From Adiantum capillus-veneris (Eukaryota; Streptophyta; Polypodiopsida; Polypodiales; Pteridaceae): 64,000 nt of DNA. The DNA lies in NCBI GenBank assembly GCA_014529385.2, contig CM043945.1:139792241-139856240 (forward strand), in the 5' to 3' direction. Under the pieces are notes generated by a model, which saw nothing but the letters and a program-made list of their open reading frames with translations, was not told where the DNA came from and made no database searches. The position numbers and the translations under genes are program-made. Positions 15,149 to 27,078 of this stretch are shown here, one piece after another. How positions within the stretch are numbered: position 1 is the stretch's first letter; every line of letters starts with the position of its first letter.

Positions 15149-17032
15149 TCAGGTTGGGTAAGGAGGAGAATCGTCATCATCTTCAGGCTTGTCATCCCCT
15201 TCCTCCTCATGTTCTTCTTCATGCTCAAACTCCTCTTCATTATCATGTTGCTTACGGATATGATCCATAATGGCCTCATTTACTAGGGTTGTATTATATT
15301 CAGTGATCTTATCTTGTAGATCACTCTGAATAGTCTCCATGAGTGCCTTCAAATTATCCATATCCAGGGATACTTTTCCTTGTGGATTCAGGTTATCAAC
15401 AAGGTTTCTATATAAGTATATCTCTGCACAAGGGAATCCTTTAACACAATGTGGGTGGCTAGCAGTTCTTTGAAATTTGCACTCTTCATACATAACAGAG
15501 TTTGAAATCTATCAGCATCTCTCAAATAATCTTCCTTCTCTTCAGTCAATCACTGATTTTTGGTTTCTAATTTCAACATCTTTGTCTGTAGCTCCTTAAT
15601 TGTTCGAGTTGACTGATTCTTAGCAATAGCATACTTGAGAGACTGATCAAACATTTTGCTGAAGTTCTTGAATCTGATGCTGGCTGCTTCCCAATTCTTC
15701 TTTCAACCTAGCAACTTCTTCAATGGAAGCTGACGCATCCATCATCTGTCCTAAAGAATGGACAATAGTGTTCCATGATGCTTGGATGATCACCAAGCAA
15801 TCATCAACTACTATTGCTCAATCAGATTCAGTTGGCTCATAAACCATGACTATAGCCATATATGGTAATGTTGCCAAGTCTGGTTTTTGAAGTACCAATC
15901 AGCCTTTGAGAGGGTTATTCTGCAACTGTTGCAACCGATCCTTTTTTACCACTGATAAAGCCAGTTCACTAAAAGGAGACTTGGTAGCTGGGTTGGCAAG
16001 TGCTTTGCCCTTTCCTTTGCTAGTATCAGCTACCACATGTTCAATTGTTGCTTCTTGCTGACTTTTTCCAGTGTTGACCTATTTGAGTCTGCTCTTCGAG
16101 CATTGCTAAAGTCTGGCCTTCAGAAGATTTTTCAGTGGGCATAGGCTGGACTGACTCTCAAGTTTCTTCAATAGAGTAGTACACTTTTCTAACAGAACCT
16201 TGGGTTTCTTTGAGCTATTGGCCTCAGCCTGTGCGACCTTCCTCTTTTATCCAGTGATGACTAGTTGATTACGTGGGTCCTCTTCATCTGAAGATAACTC
16301 CACATTGGTGGTTACTAGAATAGGCTTACGACTCCAAGCCAACATTTACCTGGGTAAAGGCCTCTGGAGCAGTATCCCATTACAAAAATTGCCAAACATA
16401 CCAAGATTTGAATACACTGTGTGACTTCAACTTAGCAATCTGTTGTATGAGGTTGTGAGATAAAATTTGGCATAGATTGATTTTGGCTTTATCATCCAAC
16501 CTTTTTGACAACAGCATTGCAAACAGTTTCTCAAACACATATGTCATATTTTTTTTCAGAGTGACAGCTTCTGCAATGAACTTGTAGGGTGAGGGAACAT
16601 CCAGCGTAGCTATTGGAATCCCTTGCCCATGAGCCTTCCTTTCTTTCTAGCTGCTTCATCTTCCTTAAGAGCCAAACTGAATTAGTTTACAGATGTTGTG
16701 CTGGGCTTTTTCTCGTTGGGCAATCTGAAGACATAAGCAATATCTTCAGATGTCACTATTATTTTGATTCTGTTAACAGTAGCACTATCTTCATTAGCAT
16801 CAAAAGAATTGAGGACCTGTTTAATAATGGCTGTGTCAAAATTAAACTTTGTAGCCTATACTACCACATGCAGACCCCATAATTGCAACAACGATTCTGC
16901 CTGCTCATTAAACACTATCTGTGTATCTTGCTGGAATGAGTGCTAGGGAAGCCTAAATAGAAGAAATGACTGCTACAGTCTCATCCACTGTGTCCTGCAT
17001 CTTCTTTGACATTTTCTTAAGACCCATACATT
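15149..17032 (-). pseudogene. Uncharacterised acidic ORF, many stops (L)
   Basis: The minus strand gives a chain of coding-like blocks: a start near 17,032 (MGLKKMSKKMQDTVDE), a middle part (VTLKKNMTYVFEKLFAML; INLCQILSHNLIQQIAKL), and an end with a helical stretch (ALMETIQSDLQDKITEYN) followed by a run of Glu/Asp up to 15,149. At least eight stops or frame changes break it. Charge pattern and layout resemble the uncharacterised ORF J at 56.4 kb, which also looks like a mobile-element or gag-like protein, but no family is recognised. It could also be a decayed host gene. Confidence 0.35.
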
Positions 17033-17547
17033 GCGATGTGAGTGCGAACCTGTAAAGGAAGAAGACTTACTTGTGTATGCTAAACCACAATGAGGTGTAT
17101 CAGGTAGTGGTAGATATAGGGACAAGCAGAATCTTTGGCGAGGAGGTTTTAGGTTGGAGCAAAGAGTTCTCGGAGCTTGGTGATGGCAAGTGCGTGACAA
17201 CAGGTAGTCGTCGTGCAAGAGACTTGTGAGGAAGAGTGCCCACACGCCTCACTGTTATACATGCACGCACCATAAAAGCTCAACTACTTACCGTTCCTAG
17301 AGTGCCCCGGTGGTGATGTGGCACACATGCATTGGCCATTTTGTTCCATAATCTCTTTAATGATTAACACATTCATTCCAGTTGGACCTTTTTTTCATAA
17401 AAATGGGTACTGATTCTAAAATTCCACTGGCTCTGTCACTGGAACTAGTTTGTCATACTGAGTCTTTACTGGTTCTGATACTGGGTTGACATGGAAAAGG
17501 TTTAGAATAGCCAATTTTGACAATCGCTGGTCATCAACACTTGGAAT

Positions 17548-17774
17548 CGTTACCATATACATGTGATAGTGATGTGTGTGGACACACTAGGACCGCCGGG
17601 CATTTTTCCCCTCTTTAGGAGGTTTTTTCTCCATGCATTGTATTTATACGCCCATCCCTCTAGGGCTATCTATCTTTCCATTGCATGCTAAGAAATACAC
17701 TCTCTATTGTGTGCCTTGAGCTTCTTTCATCTTCTCCAAGCTGTGTGTGTTTTCCTGCAACCCTAATTCCAACA
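17548..17774 (+). repeat. 5' LTR of copia A, 227 bp
   Basis: Same length and layout as the copia C LTRs. The first base is C instead of T (CGTTACC for TGTTACC). It ends CCAACA. Confidence 0.9.
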
Positions 17775-17776
17775 AT

Positions 17777-17787
17777 TGGTATCAGAG
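17777..17787 (+). other. Primer-binding site of copia A
   Basis: TGGTATCAGAG lies two bases after the LTR, the initiator tRNA-Met type. Confidence 0.85.
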
Positions 17788-18137
17788 TAGGTTGCATCCT
17801 CCCGGGATTAGTTGCCAACAGCTCTAGTACATGCCTGCTCATTTTCTCCAATTTCAGTGAGCTTTGGCGAGCGCTCATAGGTCGACGAATTTTGTTGGGT
17901 GAGCTCATAGAGTTTTGTCTGCTCAGATTTTTGATTTGGGCTCATTTCGGCCTGAGTTTCCACTACAAGCAGTACTGCACAGGCTATTTTGTCATTTTGT
18001 GCAGAATTTTTGTTAGTGTTGTTTTCTACATAACAGGTGCCTTAGAGTCTTCTACGGTTTGTGCTATATAGCATGTGTTGTTCTCGCTTCATTTCTCCTC
18101 TTTTCTGACAGTTTTCACATCAGGTGCAACATTTACC

Positions 18138-20972
18138 ATGACTGACAACAACACAAATGTGTTCCAGATGTTTGCTTGCTGAGGACAGATTGGATGGGGA
18201 CAATTACCCTATGTGGTCCTACATGATGCAACATGTTCTTGTGTCAAAGGGCTTTTGGAATATTGTGCAGGGCATTGATGTACGTCCTGATTCTGAGGAT
18301 GTTGGCGATGTTGAGGATGTTGCAGGTCTTGCTGCACGGATTGCTACTATAAGAGTTGTTTTGCCTACAGCAAAACAACTTGTTTTGCCTACGGCAGAAC
18401 AAGCTCGTTGGGATGTAAAGGATGCACATGGTCATGCATTTATTGCATTGTCTGTGAAGCACACCATTACTCCTCACATTCGTTCAATGAAATTTGCAAA
18501 ACAGGAATGGGGTATTTTGGATGGTCTTTATGCAATCGCAATGAGGCTAAAATTGCATTGCTAGGTAAAGAGTTGGAGTCGAAGATTATGCATGAGGAAG
18601 ATGATATGGACACTTTCCTTGCTAGTGTCAAGGATACCAATGAGAAACTTATTTTTTCACGTGAAGTCATTTCAGACAGTTCCCTTGTGCAGACTGTTCT
18701 TGATGCCTTACCAGATTCTTACCAGACTTTTGTTAATACTTGGAGACTTATGACCCAAGGAAATCCTGAAGTTGTCAAGTTTGATGCATTATGCACATTG
18801 CTGTTGCAAGAGTCACTTTCCAAAAAAAAAAGGACTAGATAGCGTGCAATTGAACATGCTTTTATTTCTTCTCAAAGAAAGGGTGATAACACCAATGCAG
18901 CCACTTCTTATGGTTCTGCTGCAAGTGGCAAAACTTCTGTTCCCAATGCTTCTGTTGGCAGCACTTTGTCTGGCAATTCTGGTGATAAGGGAAAAAAGAA
19001 GATGCATTGCCATTATTGTAAATCTAACGATGACTTGATCAAGAAGTGTCGTAACTTGAAGGCCAAAGAGGCTAAGAAGAAAGAGGGTGGTTCCGCTGCA
19101 AATGCTGGTTTCACTACAAATGCAGCCACTGTTGAGTTTTCTGTGAAAGGAGACTGTGATGCTGATGTTGATGCAGAATGGGATTTTAGTGTAGAGTGCA
19201 CTTACAATCTTGCTGTCCATGATGCATGCATGTTAGTTGCTGCCGATTTTCATGTGTGGTATTTTGATAGTGGTGCTACAAAGCACATTACCTCATATCT
19301 GAATTGTTCACCTCTCTTGAGTCTATCCCTCATGGGAATTCAGTCACTTGTGCCAACAATGCATTTTATCCGGTTTATGGGGTTGGAAAGATTGTGCTTA
19401 TTTTTGCAAATGGATGTCCTTTCACACTTGTTGATGCACTTTATGTACTTGGGATCAAGAAGAATCTTTTGTCTGTATCTGCACTTTCTAGACTTGGACT
19501 TGTAGTCAAATTTGTGGATGATAGATGTACAGTTCATGATCTCAATTTTGGTGATGAAATTGTTGCATCTGGCGTTTTGTGCCGTGGGCTGTATAAGCTC
19601 ACTTTGTATGACAATTGCGGACAAAATTTTGCAAATGCAGTAACAGATTCAAGGGCTATTTTAGATAAGAAACTGTGGCATGCACGTTTTGGGCATTTGA
19701 ATTTTGCCAATTTGCTGTGTTTGCAAAAATCTAATATGGTTGCTTCTTTGCCACCTCTTGAAGCACCTGTCAAACATGTTTGTGAAGGTTGTATTTTGGT
19801 AAGATGCAGCATTCAAAGTTTCCAAAGGATGGTACTATTAGGGCCACATGCAGGTTGCATCTTGTGCATAGTGATGTTTGTGGGCCCATGCAGACTCCGT
19901 CCTTGGGCAATTACCTTTACTTCGTGACTTTCATTGATGATTACTTCAGGCATGCATTTATGCTTAAAGTGAAGTCCGAAGTTTTTATGTTCTTCAAATA
20001 ATTTTTGGCTATGGTTAAAAATGTATTGAAATGTACTATGGACACCCTCCGTTCCAATCGAGGGGGGGAGTATATGTCTCATGAGTTTAATGCATATCTG
20101 GCTAGTCATGGGATAAAACACCAATGTACAGTGACTTATACACCTCAACAAAATGGTATTGCTAAGAGGAAAAATAGGTCACTTACAGAAATGGCACGAT
20201 GCATGGTCAAAAGTCAAACTTTGCCGTATTCTTTTTGGCTTGTGGCCATCATGTGTGCCGCTTATGTACTTAACATCTGTCCTATGAAAGCTTTGAAGTC
20301 TATTACTCCATATGAAGCATGGCATGAAAGAAAGCCTTCTATTGAGTACATGCGTGTTTTTTGCTATTTGGCATATGCTTTGGTGCCACAAACACAGCGC
20401 AAAAAATTGGATGATAAGGCTGTCAAATGTATTTTTGTTGGTTATGTGCAAAAAGCAAAGGTTACAGGTTGTATCATCCACAAAAAAAGAGTATTTTGGT
20501 TTCACGGAATGTAGTGTTTGTGGAAGATTGTGTTTAGCCCTTGCTGTCATGTACTAGAGACAGTAATGTAATTTCACAAGACATTTATGACACTGTTGTC
20601 TCTTTTCAGTGGTGGAAGTTTGAACGTAAATTCCAATGAGGCAAATGTACAGCCTAGGGGGGTTTTCAAAAATGTTACATATCAGCCTATTACTAATGTA
20701 GATGTTCATGATGTACTTGATGAGGAAAGGACTGAAAATGAGTAGGCTAGAGGTATGCCAAAATGGCTGGTGCATACACTGCATGACAGTAAATTGGATG
20801 CACCTTTGTCTAGTCGTACTCGTTCAGGCTCTGGCCATGCATCTTATGCATCAGATTCTTATGCTTTGGCTGTGTCTAGCTTGCATGATGTTGAGAAACC
20901 TCTATCTTTTAATGAAGCACAGAATTCAGAAAATTGGATGGCTGCCATGCAATCAGAATATGATGCACTTAT
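18138..20972 (+). pseudogene. Copia A gag-pol, frameshifted and truncated
   Basis: The start is MTDNNTNVFQMF. One extra T near 18,175 shifts the frame within the first 15 codons compared with copia C. A 24-bp direct duplication adds LPTAKQLV before LPTAEQAR (about 18,360). In the zinc knuckle (CHYCKSNDDLIKKC, about 19,005) the His ligand is Asp, so zinc binding would be lost. The protease keeps YFDSGATKHI. The integrase shows the DDYFRHAF region and NRGGEYMSHEF. TAA at 19,999-20,001 replaces a Gln codon, the same site as in copia C. More frame changes follow and the gene ends at the junction with gypsy K. Confidence 0.87.
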
Positions 20973-20998
20973 TAGGCATGTGCCAACCATCTTCCCTT

Positions 20999-22459
20999 TT
21001 AATTTGCATCATCAAAAGTTTCATCAGACACATTGCCCGATGCATACATATCATCATCATCCCTTGGCTGGTGATCTAAGATTTGATCCTCAAAACTAAA
21101 CTCACCTTCTTGTTTCTTGAACAATTTGATCCTTTTACCTGCAACAATAGGTACTCTAAGCTCAGTGCCAAACCACCACTTGACCATCTTTCGCATAGCA
21201 GAGTATTGGTTTTCCAAGCTACTATCATAAACAAGTACCCAATCTCCATCCTTGATAGCATAAGGCCATAGCCTATGCTTCTCATCAAATGCTGCTTTAT
21301 TCTTCAACCTTGCCTCCTTGAGCTTTTCTTTGGCCTACTAAATATCTTCTTAACGCCTCTCAAGTTGGAAAATACGTAAAGCAAGAAAATCTTCTATAGA
21401 CATAGCTACTTCCCATGGCATTTTAGTCCAAGACATAATTGCCTCCTCTGTAGGCATAATGGGTTTTTGCCCATGTATCAATTCAAATGGCATATAACCT
21501 GTAACTGAACTATGCATAGTGAGATTAGCCCATAAAGCAAAAGGTAGCAGCTTAGGCCAATCACCAATATGTCCTTGGCATGCTTTTGCTAAAGCCTTAA
21601 CAATAGGCAGATGCCCTCTTTCACTTTTCCCATTACCGTCTGGATTGTATGTTGTAGTAAGAGCCAATTTGATGCCCAAACAAGCAAAAAACTCATGAGC
21701 TTCATCTGCATCTAGCTCTCCTCTATCAGCAGTGATTTTTCGAACACAGCCATACTTGGAAATGACATCTTCAAGAAAAACTTTGCATATAGTACTTGTA
21801 GCCTTTGTACGCAAAGCTCTTCCTTCAACCTAATTAGTGAGATCTTCTCTAGCAAGAACAATATACCTCATTTGTCAAACACCCACTGGCATTGTAATCA
21901 AATCTACTACCCACTTGTAATGCATAGCTAGTGGATAAGTAGGATGTAATCTGCTTCATGCACTACATTAGAATACTGCTGGCATACTAAGCATGACTCC
22001 ACAAATTGAGCAACATCTTTCTACATTCCCTTCCACCAGTAGCGGTCCTTAATTTTGACAAAGTTGCCCATACCCCTCTGTGTCCGGCCCATAAGCTTTC
22101 ATGAAACTCTTTAATCACTTGCTGTTGAGTTGCTTTATCAAAAACAACCCGTTGCAGTATTCCTCTTGAACGCTTTGGCTGCTTCCAAAGATGACCACCT
22201 TTATAAAGTATCCATAAGCCTTCTTTCTGATCCTCTTTTACTCTTGATCACTCCATCCCTCCTGCATGGTAAGAGTGCTTAGGTAGCGGCCAATCAAAAG
22301 CCATTCTCCATCATACATCTCTTCAGAAAAGACTTCAAAAACACAAGCATGAGTACCACATCTTGCATGTATATGAGAAGAGGTGTAGAACTTTAAGCCC
22401 ACATCATCACTAGTGGTAAGCATCTCCTCTTCATCTTCATATCTGGCCCTTGACAACAT
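20999..22459 (-). pseudogene. Gypsy K integrase and C-terminal tail
   Basis: After broken blocks near 22,459-21,850 (VVDLITMPVG with the first catalytic Asp, then YIVLAREDLTN), the core runs at 21,814-21,350: VFLEDVISKYGCVRKITADR gives the second Asp, and YNPDGNGKSERGH gives the catalytic Glu. The tail at 21,307-20,999 (WVLVYDSSLENQYSAMRKMV, then WWFGTELRVPI) is the usual C-terminal integrase region. Frames change and stops occur. Confidence 0.82.
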
Positions 22460-22678
22460 ATCTGCTACAGGGTTATCTCTGCCTGCAATGTGACAAAACT
22501 CTGGGTTAAGAGACTTAATAAAGTCTATCCATCACAACACTACAATGTTTGGAGTAGTACAATTTGCAATCATCCCTATCAATGGTAAACAATCTATCTC
22601 TACTACAACTAAAGCACCAATAAAATAGATTTTGTCGGACCTCAAGGCAGTAGCAACACCCCAAAGTTCTCTCTTGAC

Positions 22679-23182
22679 CTATGGGTAACCTCTTTGACGA
22701 GCATTAAGCACTTTTGCTCCAAACCGGACTGCATACCTATGACAATCCTCATCATTTTGACCTAAAGCCCAACCAATACCTGTTGGGCTAGTGTCAATGA
22801 TTAAGATCACTGGCCTTCCACACTTATAGTCAACCTTTCTCAAGGTAGGAGCCTCGAGAAGCATTGTTTTCACTTTTCTGATGGTGGCCATTGTATGAGC
22901 TTCTTCCCATACAAGCCTTTTCCCCTTCCTTAGCAATTGATAAAGCGCCTCTGCAACATGAGCAAAGTGCGGCAATGAAATACGATATAATACACATGCA
23001 CCCAAAAATCTCCGAAGCTCTGTGATCGATGTGCATGTTTCTTTCATCTTCTGTATAGCTTCAACCTTAGCCGGCGGACTTGGTCGTCTTCCGTCTGGCC
23101 CACACATATGCCCCACAATTAAAACCTCTTTAGTAACAAAAATTGATTTTGGCCCTGAAAGTGTCAAGTTTAGTGTTTTCAA
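22679..23182 (-). pseudogene. Gypsy K RT connection and RNase H
   Basis: LTLSGPKSIF and VGHMCGPDGRRPSPPAKVEA are the RT thumb and connection region. ITELRRFLGACVLYRISLPH matches the block between RT and RNase H. VILIIDTSPTGIGWALGQND holds the first RNase H Asp (IDTS). The right end merges with copia B between about 23,150 and 23,180. Confidence 0.8.
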
Positions 23183-25510
23183 AACGTTTGTGACACTTGT
23201 GGAGAATCAGAGTGGCAAGAAGCTTAAATGCTTACGCACTGACAATGGTGGAGAGTATGTTTCAAAGGCCTTTTAGGACTTTTGTGAGTCAAAAGGTATA
23301 AAACGTGAACTTACTGCTCCTTACAATCCTCCTCAAAATGGTGTTGCTGAGAGGATGAATAGGACCATACAAGAGAAGGTCAGAAGTATGTTGTCTAATG
23401 CACAGCTGCCAAATGGGTTTTGGGATGAAGCTGTATCAACAGCTGTTCATCTTATAAATAGATCTCCTAGCAAGGTTTGCAGAAGGATTCAGTGCCAGAG
23501 ATGGTATGGTCAGGCAAAATGCCCTCATACAAGCATCTCAGAGTCTTTGGCTGTGAGGCATATACTCACGTTCCAAAGGAATTTAGGAACAAACTTGAGC
23601 CAAAGAGTAGAAAGTGCATCTTTCTAGGCTATGGTAATTCTGGTGAGATGGGGTACAGACTTTGGGATCCCGAATCCAGAAAGGTTGTCCGCAGCAATGA
23701 TGTTCACTTTAATGAATCCAAATATCATTTTAAACCAGAGAGGGTTGAGGAGATTAGAAGAGTTGTCTTCCAAGAAGATGGACCTGCACGTGCAAGACAA
23801 AATGTCAGGGCTCAAGAGGAGCAAGGACAGGATAGAGTGGAACCACAGGTTGTGGCTGAGCCTGAGCCACCTATTGTGCGTAGATCTGGACGTGTCACGC
23901 GACCTCCTGATAGGTTTGTTCCATCTATGAACTATGTCATGTTGACTGATTGCAATGAGCCTTCATGTTACAAGGAAGCAGTGCAAATGAAGGACTCCGG
24001 GAATTGGCAATTGGCCATGCAGTCAGAGATGACAGCTCTGCATAAAAACCAGACCTGGAAGCTAGTTAAATTACCACGGGGAAAAAAGGCTCTACCCTGT
24101 AAATGGGTTTACAGGTATAAGATCAGCGCTCATGATAGTCAACCAAAGTACAAAGCAAGGCTTGTTGCCAAGGGCTTTAAGCAAGAACAAGGCATTGACT
24201 TTGATGAAGTCTTCTCTCCGGTGGTCAAGATGACTACATTGAGATGCTTTCTTGCAGTGGTTGCCATATTAGATTTGGTGTTGCACCAAATGGATGTCAA
24301 GACAGCGTTCTTGCATGGTGATTTAGATGTGGAAATTAACATGCAGCAGCCAGAAGGGTTTGTTGAGAAAGGCAAGGAAGATTGGGTATGCCAGTTGTTA
24401 AAGAGTCTTTATGGATTAAAACAATCACCGAGGGCATGGTACCATAAATTCCACAAGTTTATGCTTTCTCAAGGCTACAAACGTAGTGAGTTCGATCATT
24501 GTCTATATACAAAGAAGGCTAAGGATGGTAGTTGGATGATCCTTATTTTGTATGTGGATGACATGTTGATTGCTGGCAAGCACTTGGAAGAAATTTCAGC
24601 TTTGAAGTCAAAGATGGCAAAATAGTTTGACATGAAAGACATGGGTGAGGCAAGTCATATACTTGGTATGCGCATTGAGAGAGACAGATCAAAGAAGTTG
24701 ATTTGGTTATCTCAAACAGAGTATATTGACAAGGTTTTGCAACGTTTCAATATGGAGAAGGGAAAGGCATTGAGTGTTCCATTGCCACCATATGTGAAAC
24801 TTAGCAAACAAGACTGTCATGTGTCTGAGGAAGAATAGGCTGAAATGGATAAGATTCCATATGCGTCTGTAGTGGGTAGTTTGATGTATGCAATGATTGC
24901 TACTCGCCCAGACATTGCATTTGCAGTGGGAGTAGTAAGTCGATACATGTCAAACCCAGGCAAGAAACATTAGGAGGCAGTGAAAGGAATATTGAGATAC
25001 CTGAAAGCTACAAAGAGTATGCGTATATGCTATGGGAGTCAGGAGCTAAGTGTAAAGGGTTTTACAGACTCAGATTATGCAGGTGACTTAGACAACCGAA
25101 GGTCTACATCAGGGTATGTCTTTACATTGGCTGGTGGAGCAGTATCATGGCGTTCTAGATTACAAGATTGTGTTACTCAGTCTACTACAGAGGCTGAATA
25201 TGTTGCAGCATCAGAGGCATGCAAAGAATCAATTTGGCTTAATCGACTAGTAACAGATTTGGGAATCAAAGAAGAGATGCCTGTGTTATATTGTGATAGT
25301 CAAAGTGCTATACAATTGGCTCGCAATCCAGTTTATCACTCAAAGACAAAGCATGTGGATGTGAAGTATCATTTCATCAGGGAAATGATCGAGGATAAGC
25401 AACTTCAGCTTGTCAAAGTTCACAGCACAGAAAATCCTGCTGATCTACTTACAAAAGGACTTCCCTCAGAGAGCTTTGCGCATTTTCGCAAGCAGTTAGG
25501 TGTAGGGTAG
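23165..25510 (+). pseudogene. Copia B pol: integrase end, reverse transcriptase, RNase H
   Basis: Integrase begins at VFKTFVTLVENQSGKK; CLRTDNGGEYVSKAF holds the second catalytic Asp and NGVAERMNRTIQEKVR the Glu. A frameshift lies near 23,480. RT shows KWVYRYKI, DFDEVFSPVVKM, MDVKTAFLHGDLD and the catalytic ILYVDDMLIAG (about 24,545). RNase H shows GFTDSDYAGDLDNRRSTSGY and TEAEYVAASEACKE, and the gene ends TKGLPSESFAHFRKQLGVG. TAG stops at 23,274, 24,623, 24,836 and 24,971 break it; the last replaces the Trp of KHW. Otherwise the RT frame stays open for over 380 codons. Confidence 0.9.
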
Positions 25511-25599
25511 TACATCACTTCTCTACATCTCTTGTATATTAGCTTGTATAGTAGCTTCTCTCACACTTAAAGTACCACATTGGACTTTAAGTGGGAGGT

Positions 25600-25791
25600 T
25601 GTTGGGGTATAAAGCCCAATGTGGTCGCCCAGGTAAGTGGGCGGTCCGCCAGGTATGTACACATATTCTTTTGTAAAAACCTAATAAGAACTCACTATGC
25701 TCTACACATTATAGTAGAGCGAGTTCACCATATCGTCGTGCTCTTCTTCTCGCACTCTCTCTCGCGTCACACTTCCGCTCGTACTCCTTCA
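25600..25791 (+). repeat. 3' LTR of copia B, 192 bp
   Basis: It starts TGTTGGGGTATAAAGCCC directly after the purine-rich AAGTGGGAGGT, and ends GTACTCCTTCA. Confidence 0.9.
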
Positions 25792-25794
25792 GAT

Positions 25795-26414
25795 CCCTGC
25801 TCTCCAAAGCAAGCTGAAATTGATCATATCCCGAGTCAAGATCACCCATAGAGTAGATAGATATTCCTGCAAAGGCTTCAACAAAATCGTCCACTATTGG
25901 ACCTATACCCACATTGCGGATTGTTACTTTGTTGACTGGTTGCATAACCTGAATGCACCTTTGGGTGCCATTCTTCTTTGGAATAGTAAACCACCGATTA
26001 GAGTATGGTGCACATGATGGTTCCAAAATGTCCATCCTTATGTTCTCATTTAACAAATCAATGAGCTTTGGCAAGTGAGCTTTGGGTGCCGGAATAGGGC
26101 ATAAACTCCATGGGATATGAGGAACAGTAAATATAACCATAGGAGAGACAACATTTGGGTCTACACACCAATCTCATTAGGCTCAAAAGCAAAGGCTTTA
26201 CCATGATTTTCAAGCATCTCTCAAAAGCATTTGATCTCCTCTTTAGTAAGGAAATCTCCTCTCCGATTTTTAGCTTCTTGAATGTCTCTTCAGTAAACTT
26301 ATGGCCAATGTATTTTGGATCTCTCAGTATAGGCTGGCGAGAAGCTTTCTCCATTACTCCATCACTTCCTTCTGACAGAGGTGTAGCCCCGGTCTCACCT
26401 TCTTTGCAACACAT
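25795..26414 (-). pseudogene. Gypsy K reverse transcriptase, N-terminal part
   Basis: Blocks NENIRMDILEPSCAPYSNRW, FTIPKKNGTQRCIQVMQPVN and YSMGDLDSGYDQFQLALESR are the fingers and first palm motifs of a gypsy RT. The last contains the first catalytic Asp of the palm. The frame upstream (26,058-26,414) is shifted. The gene is cut at 25,792 by the LTR of copia B, so the second catalytic motif is missing on this side. Confidence 0.82.
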
Positions 26415-27078
26415 TTATATTTTGTCCCTACCTAGACTTCAACTGCTTCACCCAAATCCTCCTTTATATGTGTAAGTGCTTCATATAAATCCAATCCTTC
26501 ATACATGTCCATTGAATGCATTTTTACAATGTCAGTTCCACTTTGTAACCTGTTCTGCATGATCTCTTCTAGCTCTGACATAGTATCCACATAAGAGATC
26601 TCTTCAAAGATTCCTGAAATCTGAAATCACATCATTTGGTTCAAGCACATCAAATTCATGCAATTCACTTTGAATACCTGACACATAGTATTTTTCCCAT
26701 TTAGGTAGCTCATTAAACTTTCTGTATGACACCGAACCCTCAGATGTTAATCCCAAAAACCCCAAAGAGAAAGTCTCTCTATGAAAGATCTTTCCCACCT
26801 CCGTATACCACCATAGTCTCGCTTTATAGTGGCACCCCGAGAAAATCCTATGAAAACCTGTGTTCTTTGAACTCTTTGCGTATTTTCAGCAATGGATGAA
26901 CACATAGGCTATCTTTGTTTCTGGAATGTTCTACACACACAGTCAAAATCTGCACAGAACTTTTACTATCCCTGCTCCAGATCCTTGCATAGGTTGAGCC
27001 ATCATCTAACACCTTTGTTTCCATGCGCACAGTTGTAATGTAAGGTTGTCCTAGTATGAGTGGATAGTAAGAGTGCTC

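Larger units (their letters stand above)
17548..20972 (+). mobile_element. Copia A: 5' half of a Ty1/copia element
   Basis: Order: 5' LTR (17,548-17,774), primer site, gag, zinc knuckle, protease, integrase and the first residues of the reverse-transcriptase region. Similarity to copia C stops abruptly after the codons for YDAL (about 20,972), where minus-strand gypsy K begins. There is no 3' LTR. It is closely related to copia C and D. Confidence 0.88.
23165..25791 (+). mobile_element. Copia B: 3' half of a Ty1/copia element inside gypsy K
   Basis: It runs from the middle of integrase through RT and RNase H to a 3' LTR (25,600-25,791). The 5' LTR, gag, protease and half of integrase are absent. 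The LTR is the same family as the left-edge element at 232-423. Confidence 0.88.
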
